64,000 bases of DNA from Pseudomonas sp. 31-12 (GCF_003151075.1 NZ_CP029482.1:3224001-3288000), one strand, 5' to 3'. Positions 17,295 to 26,578 are shown, counted from the stretch's first letter. A program made the numbers and translations. Notes: generated from the letters alone by a model not told the origin.

Positions 17295-18335
17295 ATGACC
17301 GCAACGCCCGAAGTGGCCGTCAGTTCGACCACCCCCTCGCTCGATTTCGACGCGCTCGTTCTATTGCTTGAGCAAATTTTTCTGCGCCACGGCACCTCCG
17401 CCGATGTCGCCAAGACCCTGGCGCTGAATTGCGCCGGCGCTGAACGCGATGGCGCCCACAGCCATGGCGTGTTTCGTATTCCAGGTTATGTCTCGACGCT
17501 CAAGAGTGGCTGGGTCAATGGCCAGGCCGTGCCGGTGGTCGAGGATGTTGCATCGGGGTTTGTCCGGGTCGACGCGGCTAACGGTTTTGCCCAACCCGCG
17601 CTGGCGGCGGCCCGTGCACTGTTGGTGGAAAAAGCCCGCAGCGCCGGGATTGCGGTGTTGGCAATTCGTAACTCCCACCATTTCGCGGCACTGTGGCCGG
17701 ATGTCGAGCCGTTTGCCTATGAAGGGCTGGTGGCGTTGAGCGTGGTCAACAGCATGACGTGCGTGGTGCCACACGGCGCCGACCGGCCGTTGTTCGGCAC
17801 CAACCCGATTGCCTTCGCCGCGCCCCGGGCTGACGGTGAACCGATTGTCTTTGACCTGGCCACCAGCGCCATTGCCCATGGCGATGTGCAGATTGCCGCG
17901 CAAAAAGGTGAGCGCCTGCCGGCGGGCATGGGCGTGGACGGCCTTGGTCAGCCGACTCAGGATCCGAAGGCGATTCTGGAGGGTGGCGCGTTGCTGCCGT
18001 TTGGTGGGCACAAGGGTTCAGCGCTGTCGATGATGGTCGAATTGTTGGCGGCGGCACTGACCGGCGGCAATTTCTCCTTCGAGTTCGACTGGAAGAACCA
18101 TCCGGGAGCCAAGACGCCGTGGACCGGGCAATTGCTGATCGTGATCGATCCGAGCAAGGCGGCCGGGCAGAATTTTGCCGAGCGCAGCCAGGAACTGGTG
18201 CGTCAGATGCACAGCGTGGGGCTCAAACGCCTGCCGGGTGATCGACGTCATCACCAGCGAACCAAGTCGAATGCCCAAGGCATTCAACTGGATGCCCAGA
18301 CGTTGGCGAATTTGCGAGCACTGGCAGGGCTCTGA
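17295..18335 (+). CDS. dpkA: Delta1-piperideine-2-carboxylate/delta1-pyrroline-2-carboxylate reductase
   Basis: This 346-residue NAD(P)H-dependent reductase of the LDH2/malate dehydrogenase family is closely similar to P. putida DpkA. It reduces the cyclic imines formed from D-lysine and D-proline/hydroxyproline to L-pipecolate and L-proline. Family signatures are AERDGAHSHGVFRIPGYV (about 49-66), a conserved IRNSHHFAALWPDVEPFA segment, NSMTCVVPHG, FGTNPIAFA and LLPFGGHKGSALSMMVELL. The ATG at 17295 follows GGAG. It is divergent from the toxin-like gene and followed by a terminator at 18359-18387, so it is probably a single-gene transcript. Confidence 0.9.
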   Translation: MTATPEVAVSSTTPSLDFDALVLLLEQIFLRHGTSADVAKTLALNCAGAERDGAHSHGVFRIPGYVSTLKSGWVNGQAVPVVEDVASGFVRVDAANGFAQPALAAARALLVEKARSAGIAVLAIRNSHHFAALWPDVEPFAYEGLVALSVVNSMTCVVPHGADRPLFGTNPIAFAAPRADGEPIVFDLATSAIAHGDVQIAAQKGERLPAGMGVDGLGQPTQDPKAILEGGALLPFGGHKGSALSMMVELLAAALTGGNFSFEFDWKNHPGAKTPWTGQLLIVIDPSKAAGQNFAERSQELVRQMHSVGLKRLPGDRRHHQRTKSNAQGIQLDAQTLANLRALAGL

Positions 18336-18358
18336 AACCGGAGCAAAACGCGGACAAG

Positions 18359-18387
18359 AAAAAGGCGAGCGCAATGCTCGCCTTTTT
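18359..18387. terminator. Bidirectional terminator between dpkA and the DUF883 gene
   Basis: AAAAAGGCGAGC-GCAAT-GCTCGCCTTTTT is a perfect hairpin flanked by A and T runs, between convergent genes. It can stop transcription from both sides. Confidence 0.88.
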
Positions 18388-18414
18388 GCAGTGTGGCTAT
18401 TGAAGCGGGACCGT

Positions 18415-18732
18415 TTAACGGCGGCCCAGCAACAACCCGACCACCAGGCCGAAACCGGCTGAGATGGCGACGGTTTGCCATGGATGACCACCGATGTAGG
18501 TCTCGGTCGCGTCGACTACCGGTTTAGTGCGGTCGCGAACACTGGTGACCGAATCCCGGGCCTGCTGGAGTTTCTGGGCGATTTGCCCACGAAGGGTCTC
18601 TGCTTCCTCACCCACTAATGAAGCGCTGCTTTTCAGCAGTTTTTCCGACTCTTCGATCAAGGATTGAAGTTCGCTGAATGCCTGATCCTTGATCTGGTCA
18701 TTGGCGACTTGTGTGGCTGTTTTCCGGGCCAT
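18415..18732 (-). CDS. DUF883 (ElaB/YqjD-type) membrane-anchored protein
   Basis: This protein has 105 residues, with the ATG at 18732 behind AAGGAG. A polar helical region (about 10-75, rich in Glu, Gln and Lys, probably coiled coil) is followed by VDATETYIGGHPWQTVAISAG and a single C-terminal transmembrane helix with the glycine-rich GLVVGLLLGRR ending. This is the hallmark of the ElaB/YqjD/DUF883 family, whose E. coli members are tail-anchored inner-membrane proteins that can bind ribosomes in stationary phase. It stands alone. Confidence 0.85.
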   Translation of the reverse strand: MARKTATQVANDQIKDQAFSELQSLIEESEKLLKSSASLVGEEAETLRGQIAQKLQQARDSVTSVRDRTKPVVDATETYIGGHPWQTVAISAGFGLVVGLLLGRR

Positions 18733-18898
18733 TGGGTACTCCTTGCAGGTAAATGGGCAGTGAACAATGGAGTCTGCGGCAACCGAAAAAGTTGCAGTGA
18801 ATTTGCGCACTGACTGTGAGTCGAGGAAAAATCCCGAGTCAGACATTTCGTCCTACAGTGTAAGATGGCGCCTATTTTTACGCAGCAGGTAACTCCCC

Positions 18899-19150
18899 AT
18901 GAGCTTCAATCTGGCCGACAAACCCCTGGCTGAGCGCGCAGCGCTTGAAGATGAGAAATCCCGTCTGTTCGACCTCTGGCAAAGCAACCTTGGCAAATCC
19001 AAGGGCGAAGCCGCGCGGTTGTTTGGCGAGCGGGCCAAGCGCAAAGGCAAATGGGCGGAATGGGTTCGTGCCGAACTTGACGCCATGTCACCGCCGGAAT
19101 TCGCGAACATGGTGCGCAGTGAAGTGAACCGTTTGATGGCCGCCAAGTAA
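18899..19150 (+). CDS. Conserved hypothetical protein, 83 residues
   Basis: This small soluble protein is charged and mainly helical (LAERAALEDEKSRLFDLWQ, then GKSKGEAARLFGERAKRKGKWAEWV). It has no signal peptide, membrane segment or cysteine. The ATG at 18899 follows GGTAA, a modest ribosome site. I do not recognise a named family. It is convergent with a LysR-type regulator gene. Codon use and third-position GC look typical of the neighbourhood, which supports it as a real gene. Confidence 0.65.
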   Translation: MSFNLADKPLAERAALEDEKSRLFDLWQSNLGKSKGEAARLFGERAKRKGKWAEWVRAELDAMSPPEFANMVRSEVNRLMAAK

Positions 19151-19158
19151 GACCGGCC

Positions 19159-20067
19159 TCAGGCAAAACTCGCGACAATGGCCTCGCGCACTTTCAACAC
19201 CACCGGATCGAGTTGCGTGCTGGTACGCCAGCCCAGTTCGATCGGGTAGCGTGGCAAGGCCAGAGGGCAGGGCAGCAGCGCCAGTCCGCAGAGCGCCGCA
19301 ATGCTTTTGGCCGCGTGGGCCGGAATGGTCGCCACCGCCTGACTGCCCTTGAGCAGGTGTGGCAATGCTGCAAAGTGCGTGGTCGAGGCGCACACCCGCC
19401 GATTCAGCCCCAACGCTGCCAAGCCCTCATCGGTGATCCCGATAAAACCGCCCGATGACACCAGAATGTGCTCGCGGGCCACAAACTCTTCAAGGCTGAT
19501 TGCCTGTTGCCCCGGTGCCAGGCTGAGCGAATCCACCAGGCACAGATAACCGCCTTCCCCCAGCACTTGGCGGCTGAGCAATCGCTCGGTGAAACCGCCC
19601 GCGGTGATTGCCAGGTCGATGCTGCGCTCCATCAATGCCTGAGCGACGATCTGACTGTGCGTCTGCCGAAAGATCAGGCGTAATTTCGGCGCGCTTAGGG
19701 CAATGGCCTCGATCAACCGCCGACCGTAGGCGATCTCGAAATCATCCGACAACCCCACCGTGACCGAACGTCCGTCGTAATGATTGGCCGCCGGATCGAC
19801 CATCGCCAGGCTCTGCCGGCATTTGTTCAGCGCGTCACTCACCACCGGTTTCAACTGGTTGGCCCTGAGCGTCGGCGCCAGACCACGGCCGGTGCGCACG
19901 AACAGCTGATCGCCATACAGCTCGCGCAACCGTCGCAGCGCCGCGCTGACGGCCGATTGCGTGACGCCCAGGCGCAACGCCGCACGGCTGGCGCTGGACT
20001 CTTCATGCAGCGCTTCGAAGACTTTGAGCAGGTTGAGGTCAACGGTCACGATATTCATAAGGTTCAT
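19159..20067 (-). CDS. LysR-type regulator divergent from the nitrilase gene
   Basis: This regulator has about 302 residues. Its N-terminal winged helix-turn-helix is clear: [38 protein letters not shown] (about 10-47) followed by [12 protein letters not shown]. The effector domain includes [14 protein letters not shown] and a C-terminal proline-rich strand. It belongs to the NodD/NahR-like subgroup that reads aromatic or small organic effectors. The start is uncertain: ATGs at 20067 and 20058 both lack a strong ribosome site. The start regions of this gene and the nitrilase gene are about 85 bases apart and divergent, the usual arrangement for a LysR protein controlling its neighbour. Confidence 0.85.
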   Translation of the reverse strand: MNLMNIVTVDLNLLKVFEALHEESSASRAALRLGVTQSAVSAALRRLRELYGDQLFVRTGRGLAPTLRANQLKPVVSDALNKCRQSLAMVDPAANHYDGRSVTVGLSDDFEIAYGRRLIEAIALSAPKLRLIFRQTHSQIVAQALMERSIDLAITAGGFTERLLSRQVLGEGGYLCLVDSLSLAPGQQAISLEEFVAREHILVSSGGFIGITDEGLAALGLNRRVCASTTHFAALPHLLKGSQAVATIPAHAAKSIAALCGLALLPCPLALPRYPIELGWRTSTQLDPVVLKVREAIVASFA

Positions 20068-20152
20068 ATCATTCAGCAGTGAATCGGGCTTTATTGATGA
20101 TCCGGTGGCGCCTGAGAATGAGCAACACCTCATTGCTTTCGGAGTGACAGAC

Positions 20153-21076
20153 ATGACCAAGTCCATTGTTGCAGCGTTGCAAATCGGCGCCTTGCCCGGC
20201 GGCAAGGCCGAGACCCTTGAACAGATCCTTGCGTGGGAAAACGCGATTATCGAATCTGGTGCCGCGCTGGTGGTCATGCCCGAAGCGTTGCTGGGGGGTT
20301 ACCCCAAGGGAGAGGGCTTTGGCACTCAGCTGGGCTACCGGTTGCCGGAAGGTCGTGAAGCCTTTGCCCGCTATTTTGCCAACGCCATCGACGTGCCCGG
20401 CGCCGAGACTGAAGCGCTGGCCGGATTGTCGGCCCGCACCGGGGCCAATCTGGTGATCGGCGTGATTGAGCGCGCCGGCAGCACGTTGCATTGCACGGCA
20501 CTGTTGTTCGATCCGCAGGCCGGGCTGGTCGCCAAACACCGCAAGCTGATGCCGACCGGCACTGAGCGTCTGATCTGGGGCAAGGGCGACGGCTCGACGC
20601 TGCCGGTGATCGACAGCCAGGTCGGGCGCATCGGTGCGGTGGTGTGCTGGGAAAACATGATGCCGCTGCTGCGCACCGCGATGTACGCCAAAGGCATTGA
20701 AGTCTGGTGCGCGCCGACGGTGGACGAGCGGGAAATGTGGCAGGTCAGCATGCGCCACATCGCCCATGAAGGACGCTGCTTCGTCGTCAGCGCGTGCCAG
20801 GTCCAGGACTCACCGCAGGCCTTGGGCATGGAGATCGCCAACTGGCCGGCGGATCGGCCGTTGATTGCCGGCGGCAGCGTAATCGTCGGCCCCATGGGCG
20901 ACATTCTGGCGGGGCCGCTGCGTGACGGGGCGGGGTTGCTCACCGCTGAGATCGACACCGACGACCTGATCCGCGCGCGGTACGACTTTGATGTGGTCGG
21001 GCACTATGCGCGCCCGGATGTGTTTGAGCTGAGCGTTGACGAATGTTCCAAGCCTGGGGTCCGCTTCACCGCATAA
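20153..21076 (+). CDS. Nitrilase (carbon-nitrogen hydrolase)
   Basis: This 307-residue protein has the complete nitrilase triad: Glu44 ([14 protein letters not shown]), Lys131 ([13 protein letters not shown]) and Cys165 ([14 protein letters not shown]). The [20 protein letters not shown] block is characteristic of true nitrilases (nitrile to carboxylic acid and ammonia) more than of amidases. The ATG at 20153 follows GGAG with 8-base spacing. It is probably controlled by the divergent LysR. Natural substrates could be plant-derived nitriles such as indole-3-acetonitrile or beta-cyanoalanine, but the sequence does not settle this. Confidence 0.88.
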   Translation: MTKSIVAALQIGALPGGKAETLEQILAWENAIIESGAALVVMPEALLGGYPKGEGFGTQLGYRLPEGREAFARYFANAIDVPGAETEALAGLSARTGANLVIGVIERAGSTLHCTALLFDPQAGLVAKHRKLMPTGTERLIWGKGDGSTLPVIDSQVGRIGAVVCWENMMPLLRTAMYAKGIEVWCAPTVDEREMWQVSMRHIAHEGRCFVVSACQVQDSPQALGMEIANWPADRPLIAGGSVIVGPMGDILAGPLRDGAGLLTAEIDTDDLIRARYDFDVVGHYARPDVFELSVDECSKPGVRFTA

Positions 21077-21132
21077 CCCACCCGTGAAAGCTGATGTTGT
21101 TCACTCAATACCATCTTCAGGCGAGCACGAAA

Positions 21133-21270
21133 CCTGTGGTGAGGGGATTTATCCCCGTTGGGTCGCGAAGCGGCCCTCGCGTTTGTTCAGACAGGTCGGT
21201 TTGTCTGGATTGACGACTGCTTCGCAGCCGAACGGGGATAAATCCCCTCGCCACGGGCGCTCCCACAGGG
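21133..21270. repeat. REP-type inverted repeat pair
   Basis: The left arm (GGTGAGGGGATTTATCCCCG, about 21137-21156) is mirrored by a right arm (about 21228-21254, CGGGGATAAATCCCCTCGCC). An inner pair built on GCGAAGCGG and CTTCGCAGC lies between. A CTCCCACAGGG tail follows. This is a Pseudomonas REP doublet (BIME-like) between convergent genes. Confidence 0.85.
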
Positions 21271-21287
21271 GATATTTATCGTCGGTT

Positions 21288-21758
21288 TTACCGCGTGCCG
21301 GTCGTAGACCCCAGGCTCAGTTTGCCGGTGTCCACAAAACGCATTGTGCCAAACAAGCCACCCGCCAGTTTGCCGCGCAGCACGTAAGGCAGGTTGTTCA
21401 GCGTTTGCGTCTGGCTCAGCCCCAATGTCTGGCGTATCACCGAGAACGCCGAAACGCTCACCGGCACGCTCAGCACGGTTTCGGAAAAGCGTGCAATCGA
21501 ACCCGACTGATCACTGACTCCGGAAGCCAGCGGCTGGCCATTGACCTCCAGGTCCAGCGCCACGCCGTTGTAGTCGATTGGTGTTTCATTGGGATTTTGC
21601 ACGCGGATCTTCACGGCAAAGCGCACTTCCATGTCCTGGCTTTGCAGCGGTTCGATGCCGACCACATTGATGTTCAACGGGTCGCGATGGGGGAAGAGGG
21701 CGCAGGCGCTCAGGGAGAGCAACAGCAGGGAAAGGATGACGGCGTGGACGCTGCGCAT
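21288..21758 (-). CDS. LEA type 2 family lipoprotein
   Basis: This 156-residue protein has signal peptide MRSVHAVILSLLLLSLSAC, where LLSLSAC is a lipobox with Cys19. The mature part carries an LEA-2 (water stress and hypersensitive response) domain: VGIEPLQSQDMEVRFAVKIRVQNPNETPIDYNGVALDLEVNG, a beta-sandwich signature with the conserved NPN. The bacterial members are periplasmic lipoproteins of unclear role, possibly in desiccation or envelope stress. The gene stands between a REP doublet and the terminator of the NCS2 permease gene. Confidence 0.85.
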   Translation of the reverse strand: MRSVHAVILSLLLLSLSACALFPHRDPLNINVVGIEPLQSQDMEVRFAVKIRVQNPNETPIDYNGVALDLEVNGQPLASGVSDQSGSIARFSETVLSVPVSVSAFSVIRQTLGLSQTQTLNNLPYVLRGKLAGGLFGTMRFVDTGKLSLGSTTGTR

Positions 21759-21779
21759 GTAGACGCTCTCATAAAGAAA

Positions 21780-21807
21780 AGGGCTGAACCACTAACGGCT
21801 CAGCCCT
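21780..21807 (-). terminator. Terminator of the NCS2 permease gene
   Basis: AGGGCTGAACC and GGCTCAGCCCT form an 11-bp stem with one mismatch. On the minus strand it is followed by TTTCTTTAT. It lies ten bases beyond the permease stop codon. Confidence 0.82.
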
Positions 21808-21817
21808 CGAGTCTTTC

Positions 21818-23290
21818 TTAGCGGTTCAACTGTGCGACCGCCGCAGGTCGTGCGGGTTCACCCTTGGCCGGGACATCGGGGTTTTCCATGACCTGCAGGA
21901 TCGAAGCTTCCGGGTCGAAATCGTCCTCTTCCAGCTCGATGAACTCCTCGGGCAGGAAGATGTTCAGCACGATAGCGCACAACGCGCCGACGGTGATCGG
22001 CGATTCGAAGATGTTGTGCAGCGCCTTCGGTAGCTCGCGCAACACGTCCGGGACCGCCGCGACCCCCAGCCCCATGCCGATGGAAATCGCCACGATCAGC
22101 ATGTTGCGCCGATGCAAACCGGCTTCGGCGAGGATCTTGATCCCGGCCACCGCCACGGTGCCGAACATCACCAGTTCCGCGCCGCCGAGCACCGGTTTGG
22201 GCATTAATTGCAGCACTGCGCCAATCATCGGGAACAGTCCCAACAGCACCAACAGACCGGCGATGAAAAACGCCACGTAGCGGCTGGCCACGCCCGTCAA
22301 CTGGATCACGCCATTATTCTGGGCGAAGGTCACCATCGGCATGCTGTTGAACACTGCCGCCATGGCCGAGTTCAGGCCGTCAGCCAGCAGGCCGGATTTG
22401 ATCCGGCGGATGTAAATCGGGCCCTTGACCGGCTGCCGGGAAATCATCGAGTTGGCGGTCAGGTCGCCAGCGGCTTCCAACGGCGACACCAGGAAAATCA
22501 CCGCCACCGGCACAAACGCGACCCAGTCAAAATTGAAGCCGTACTTGAACGGAACCGGCACGCTCATCAGCGGCACGTCGGGCAGGCTGGCGAAATTGAC
22601 GTCGCCCATCAGCCAGGCCACGACGTAACCCAACGTCAGGCCAATGACGATTGCCCCGAGGCGCAGAAAGGGCACGTCGACCCGGTTCAACACCACGATT
22701 GTGCCGAGCACAAGCGCTGCCAACGCCAGATGACTGGCCGCGCCGAGGTCTGCTGCGCCGAAGCCGCCGGCGATGTCGGTCATGGCGACCTTGATCAGCG
22801 ACAGGCCCATCAGGGTAATGATGGTGCCGGTCACCACAGGCGTAATGAGCATCCGCAGCTTGCCGATGAACTGGCTCAACACCACTTCGATGAACGCGGC
22901 GAAAAAGCACACGCCGAAGATCGTCGAGAGGATTTCATCGGTGCCGCCACCCCGAGCCTTGACCATGAACCCGGCGCTGAGAATCACGCTGATGAACGAG
23001 AAGCTGGTGCCTTGCAGGCACAACAGGCCGGAACCGATCGGGCCGATGCGCCGCGCCTGAACAAAGGTGCCCAGACCCGAGACAAACAGCGCCATGCTGA
23101 TCAGGTACGGCACTTCGCTTTGCAGACCGAGGGCACCGCCCATGATCAGGGTCGGGGTGATGATTCCGACAAAACTCGCCAGCACATGTTGCAGGGCGGC
23201 GAAGACCGTGGCGGTGAGATGGGGGCGATCGTTGAGGCCGTAGATCAGGTCGGAACGGGACTGGGGTTTTGCATGTTCGGAAGAGGTCAC
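21818..23290 (-). CDS. NCS2-family purine/pyrimidine permease
   Basis: This inner-membrane nucleobase:cation symporter has about 490 residues and 12-14 hydrophobic segments. Family motifs include LQHVLASFVGIITPTLI near the start, CLQGTSFSF, FVPVAVIFLVSPLEAAGDLTANS with the conserved acidic pair, MPMVTFAQNNGVIQLTGVASR, and PKPVLGGAELVMFG. NQNNG/AQNNGV and the length fit the xanthine/uric acid branch, but substrate cannot be fixed. A C-terminal acidic tail (IELEEDDFDPE) is present. The GTG at 23290 is my best start; it lacks a strong ribosome site and the true start may differ slightly. Confidence 0.85.
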   Translation of the reverse strand: MTSSEHAKPQSRSDLIYGLNDRPHLTATVFAALQHVLASFVGIITPTLIMGGALGLQSEVPYLISMALFVSGLGTFVQARRIGPIGSGLLCLQGTSFSFISVILSAGFMVKARGGGTDEILSTIFGVCFFAAFIEVVLSQFIGKLRMLITPVVTGTIITLMGLSLIKVAMTDIAGGFGAADLGAASHLALAALVLGTIVVLNRVDVPFLRLGAIVIGLTLGYVVAWLMGDVNFASLPDVPLMSVPVPFKYGFNFDWVAFVPVAVIFLVSPLEAAGDLTANSMISRQPVKGPIYIRRIKSGLLADGLNSAMAAVFNSMPMVTFAQNNGVIQLTGVASRYVAFFIAGLLVLLGLFPMIGAVLQLMPKPVLGGAELVMFGTVAVAGIKILAEAGLHRRNMLIVAISIGMGLGVAAVPDVLRELPKALHNIFESPITVGALCAIVLNIFLPEEFIELEEDDFDPEASILQVMENPDVPAKGEPARPAAVAQLNR

Positions 23291-23399
23291 GAGGAAAGCG
23301 CCAGGGGCCAGGTCAAAAAATGGAGGCGCAGGATGCCAGCAGCGGCCATCGAGGGCAAACGATACATCGGCGGGATACACGCCACAGGTCCGTGCGTGT

Positions 23400-24293
23400 T
23401 CATGCAAACGCGGCGAGCAGGTCTTCTTCAAATGCCTTCTGCGCATCTCCCGGCACCTGCGCACGATGGCGCGCCAGGTGAAATGCCACGTCAAAACTCA
23501 GGTCATCCCGGCGTACGGCGCGTAGCAAACCTTTGTCTTCCCAGCTACGGGCGAAATGATCGGGCAAATAACCGACATGCTTGCCGGAAAGAATGAAGGC
23601 GAGGGTACCTTCGACCTGCTCGGACCGTGCCGAACATAATTTGCCTTGAAACGGCTCGTCACTACGAAGGAAACGATAAGGATGATCAACCCGGTCACAC
23701 GCCTGCAACGCCAGATCATCCGGCGCATCATCGGTAAACAACGGATGCCCCGGGGCGCAGTACAGGTGCTGGGTTTCGCTGAACAGTTCGCGGTAGTCAA
23801 ACGCGCTTTGTACCTGGGAGAAATAGCCGATCGCCAAGTCCAGTCTCTGTTGCAACAGCAGGCGTTCCATTTCCCCGGGCATGGCACTCATCAACTCGAT
23901 GCGCACTGACTCGTCCCGCTCACGAAAACGCCGGATCGCACCAGCAACTTTCTGCAGCACCGATTGATCAAGGGCTTCGGACAGGCCCAGGCGCACTTCG
24001 CCGATCAACCGTCCCGCCACGCCGTTGGATTGATGACGGAACGCTTCGATGGATTCAAACAGCCCACGCGTCGCACTCAGTAACTGTTCACCCTTGGGCG
24101 TGATCCTGAATCCGCCTTTGCCGCGACTGCACAGGCGATAGCCAAGCCGGGTTTCGAGTTTGGCCATTTGCTGACTGATGCTCGATTGGCTCAAGCCCAG
24201 TTCCCCTTGCGCCGCGCTGAACCCGCCGCATTCCACCACGCGGACAAACAAGCGCAGCAGTTGCAGGTCGAGGTCGTGGAGTTGACCGAGCAT
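23400..24293 (-). CDS. LysR-type regulator divergent from the polyamine-type binding protein gene
   Basis: This 297-residue regulator has an N-terminal HTH: DLDLQLLRLFVRVVECGGFSAAQGELGLSQSSISQQMAKLETRLGYRLCSRGKGGFRITPKG. It has a standard LysR effector domain (RLGLSEALDQSVLQ, then LQQRLDLAIGYFSQ). The ATG at 24293 is one codon inside a possible TTG start. It is divergent from the periplasmic binding protein gene about 100 bases away and may control it together with the SpeB-like gene. It also lies upstream of the NCS2 permease gene on the same strand with a gap of about 110 bases. Confidence 0.85.
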   Translation of the reverse strand: MLGQLHDLDLQLLRLFVRVVECGGFSAAQGELGLSQSSISQQMAKLETRLGYRLCSRGKGGFRITPKGEQLLSATRGLFESIEAFRHQSNGVAGRLIGEVRLGLSEALDQSVLQKVAGAIRRFRERDESVRIELMSAMPGEMERLLLQQRLDLAIGYFSQVQSAFDYRELFSETQHLYCAPGHPLFTDDAPDDLALQACDRVDHPYRFLRSDEPFQGKLCSARSEQVEGTLAFILSGKHVGYLPDHFARSWEDKGLLRAVRRDDLSFDVAFHLARHRAQVPGDAQKAFEEDLLAAFA

Positions 24294-24394
24294 CAAACAT
24301 TACTCCGCAATAAAGTCAGGTTAACAAACTTGATATTTCGCCAATGTATCCGAGCGCGCACGCTGCAACCACTTCCTCTGGTCAGGTGTTTGTC

Positions 24395-25486
24395 ATGGCT
24401 CCCGTATTCAAGCTGTGTTTACCCGCGCTGTTCCTCGCCATCGCCGTGTCGGCCCAGGCCGAGGAAAAGACGCTCAACCTCTACAGTTGGGCCGATTACG
24501 TGGCGCCCGAAACCTTGCAGCGTTTCGAACAGGAAACCGGCATTCACGTGCGTTACGACACCTTCGATTCGTCCGAAGTGTTGGAAACCAAACTGCTCAC
24601 CGGTGGCAGTGGCTATGACGTGGTGGTGCCGTCTTCCAGCGTACTGGCCCGAGGTTTGGCGGCCGGGGCGCTGAAGGAGATTCCTCACGAAGGGCTCAAG
24701 GGTTACGCCAACCTCGACCCGGACTTGCTGGAAAAACTCGCCGCCGTCGACCCCGGCAATCGTTTTGGCGTGCCGTATACCTGGGGCACGCTGGGTTTGG
24801 GCTTGAATGTCGAGGCCGTGAAAAAACGCTTGCCGGATGTCCCTCTCAACAGCCTCGATCTGCTGTTCAAGCCGCAATACGCCAGCCAGTTGAAGGACTG
24901 CGGCATCGCGATTCTCGATTCGCCGCAAGAGGTGATCGGCCTGGCGCTGCACTATCTCGGTAAAGATCCCTACAGCACCGACAAGGCCGATCTGACCGCC
25001 GCCGAGGCGTTGTTGCATCAGCTGCAGCCCAATGTGCTGTACGTCGCTACCGGGCGGCAGATCAATGATCTGGCCAACGGCAGCGTGTGCCTGGCCTTGA
25101 CCTACAACGGCGACGCCAGCATGGCCGCCGACCAGGCGCGCAAGGCCAATAAACCGTTCGAGGTGGCCTACCGGATTCCCAAGGAAGGCACGCTGGTCTG
25201 GCAGGACAACCTGGCGATTCCCAAGGACGCGCCGCACCCCGAGGCAGCCCGGGCGTTCATCGAATTCATGCTGCGCCCCGAATCCGTGGCGGCGCTGACC
25301 AACACGCTGTTCTTTGCCACGGCCAACCAGGCAGCGACGCCGCTGGTGGATGAAGCCGTGCGCACCGACCCGGACATCTACCCCTTGGCCGACACCCGCG
25401 AACGGCTATACGCCGACCGCAGCATGAGCCTCAAGGACATGCGCACGCGCACGCGCCTGTGGACCACTTTCCGTAGTCGCCAATAA
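24395..25486 (+). CDS. PotF/SpuD-like periplasmic polyamine-binding protein
   Basis: This 363-residue protein has a signal peptide ending in SAQA (about residue 20). It then begins EEKTLNLYSWADYVAPETLQRFEQETGI, the signature opening of putrescine/spermidine-binding proteins of the PotF/SpuD type. DTFDSSEVLETKLLTGGSGYDVVVPSS and VPYTWGTLGLG are also typical. No ABC permease or ATPase genes accompany it, so it must share a transporter or act differently. It is 17 bases upstream of a SpeB-family gene, so a guanidino or polyamine ligand is likely. That is inference from context. Confidence 0.88.
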   Translation: MAPVFKLCLPALFLAIAVSAQAEEKTLNLYSWADYVAPETLQRFEQETGIHVRYDTFDSSEVLETKLLTGGSGYDVVVPSSSVLARGLAAGALKEIPHEGLKGYANLDPDLLEKLAAVDPGNRFGVPYTWGTLGLGLNVEAVKKRLPDVPLNSLDLLFKPQYASQLKDCGIAILDSPQEVIGLALHYLGKDPYSTDKADLTAAEALLHQLQPNVLYVATGRQINDLANGSVCLALTYNGDASMAADQARKANKPFEVAYRIPKEGTLVWQDNLAIPKDAPHPEAARAFIEFMLRPESVAALTNTLFFATANQAATPLVDEAVRTDPDIYPLADTRERLYADRSMSLKDMRTRTRLWTTFRSRQ

Positions 25487-25503
25487 ATAAAAAGGAGATC
25501 ACC

Positions 25504-26463
25504 ATGGACGCCCCGATGCAAAACGATCAGGCCCTGACCCGCGACAGCCTCTATGGAACTGCCGCCGAAAGCACCTACGCCGGTATCACCAGTTTTATGC
25601 GCCGTCGCTACAGCCGTGATTTGCGCGGTGTCGACGTGGTGGTCAGCGGTGTGCCGTTCGACACTGCCACCAGCAACCGTCCCGGTGCGCGCTTCGGACC
25701 GCGCGGCATTCGTGCCGCGTCTACCGGGATTGCCTGGGAGCGCCACTGGCCGTGGACCTTTGACCCGTTCGATCATCTGGCGGTCATCGACTACGGTGAT
25801 TGCGACTTCGATTACGGCTCGCCGCACTCGGTACCGGAAAGCATCGAGGCCCACGCCGAGCAGATCCTGAACGGCGGTTGCGCAATGTTGACGTTCGGCG
25901 GCGATCACTTCATCAGCTATCCGCTGCTCAAGGCTCATGCGCGCAAACATGGTCCGCTGTCGCTGATTCACTTCGATGCGCACAGCGACACTTGGCCGGA
26001 CGAAGAGGGTAAGCGTGTCGATCATGGCACGATGTTCTGGCACGCGGCCAAGGAAGGACTGGTGGATCCGTCGCGCTCGGTGCAGATCGGTCTGCGCACC
26101 ACCAATGATGACCACCAGGGCTTTCAGGTGCTGGATGCGCGGCACGTGCATCGGCAAGGGTGTGAGGCGATCGTCGAGGCGATTCGTGCGCGGGTGGGGG
26201 ATAACCCGGTGTACCTGACGTTCGACATCGATTGCCTCGACCCGGCGTTCGCGCCAGGCACCGGAACGCCGGTGTGCGGAGGTTTGAGCACGGTGCAGGC
26301 GCTGGAAATTCTCGGCGGGTTGCGCGGGATCAATCTGGTGGGGATGGACGTGGTGGAAGTGGCGCCAGCCTACGATCATGCGGACATCACCTCGCTGGCG
26401 GCGGCGACGTTGGCGATGGAGATGCTGTGTTTGTACGCGGCCAAACACAAAACAGACCGTTAA
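25504..26463 (+). CDS. speB: Agmatinase/guanidinobutyrase-type ureohydrolase
   Basis: This 319-residue manganese hydrolase of the ureohydrolase family cleaves urea from a guanidino compound. Metal-site motifs are intact: GGDH (132-135), DAHSD (158-162) and DIDCLDP (241-247), followed by GTGTPVCGG and VEVAPAYD. The start follows a strong AAGGAG. Sequence style fits agmatinase, which makes putrescine from agmatine. Pseudomonas genomes also carry guanidinobutyrase and guanidinopropionase with the same motifs, so the symbol is provisional. Pairing with a PotF-like binding protein and a LysR suggests a catabolic uptake-and-hydrolysis module. Confidence 0.82.
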   Translation: MDAPMQNDQALTRDSLYGTAAESTYAGITSFMRRRYSRDLRGVDVVVSGVPFDTATSNRPGARFGPRGIRAASTGIAWERHWPWTFDPFDHLAVIDYGDCDFDYGSPHSVPESIEAHAEQILNGGCAMLTFGGDHFISYPLLKAHARKHGPLSLIHFDAHSDTWPDEEGKRVDHGTMFWHAAKEGLVDPSRSVQIGLRTTNDDHQGFQVLDARHVHRQGCEAIVEAIRARVGDNPVYLTFDIDCLDPAFAPGTGTPVCGGLSTVQALEILGGLRGINLVGMDVVEVAPAYDHADITSLAAATLAMEMLCLYAAKHKTDR

Positions 26464-26470
26464 AACACAA

Positions 26471-26572
26471 TCCCAATGTGGGAGCGAGCCTGCTCGCGAT
26501 AGCGGATTTACATTCAACATCGTCGCTGAATGCAATGGCCTCATCGCGAGCAGGCTCGCTCCCACAATTGGA
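26471..26572. repeat. REP-type inverted repeat pair
   Basis: Arms at about 26477-26502 and 26542-26566 (GTGGGAGCGAGCCTGCTCG and its complement) are perfect mirror images over at least 22 bases. A smaller inner pair (CATTCA/TGAATG) sits between. It lies between the convergent ureohydrolase and aldo/keto reductase genes and may also help end their transcripts. Confidence 0.88.
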
Positions 26573-26578
26573 TCTGTG

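Noticed and set aside
22208..23596. A 462-codon open frame opposite the NCS2 permease gene
   Set aside because: His/Gln/Arg-rich product typical of antisense to membrane protein genes.
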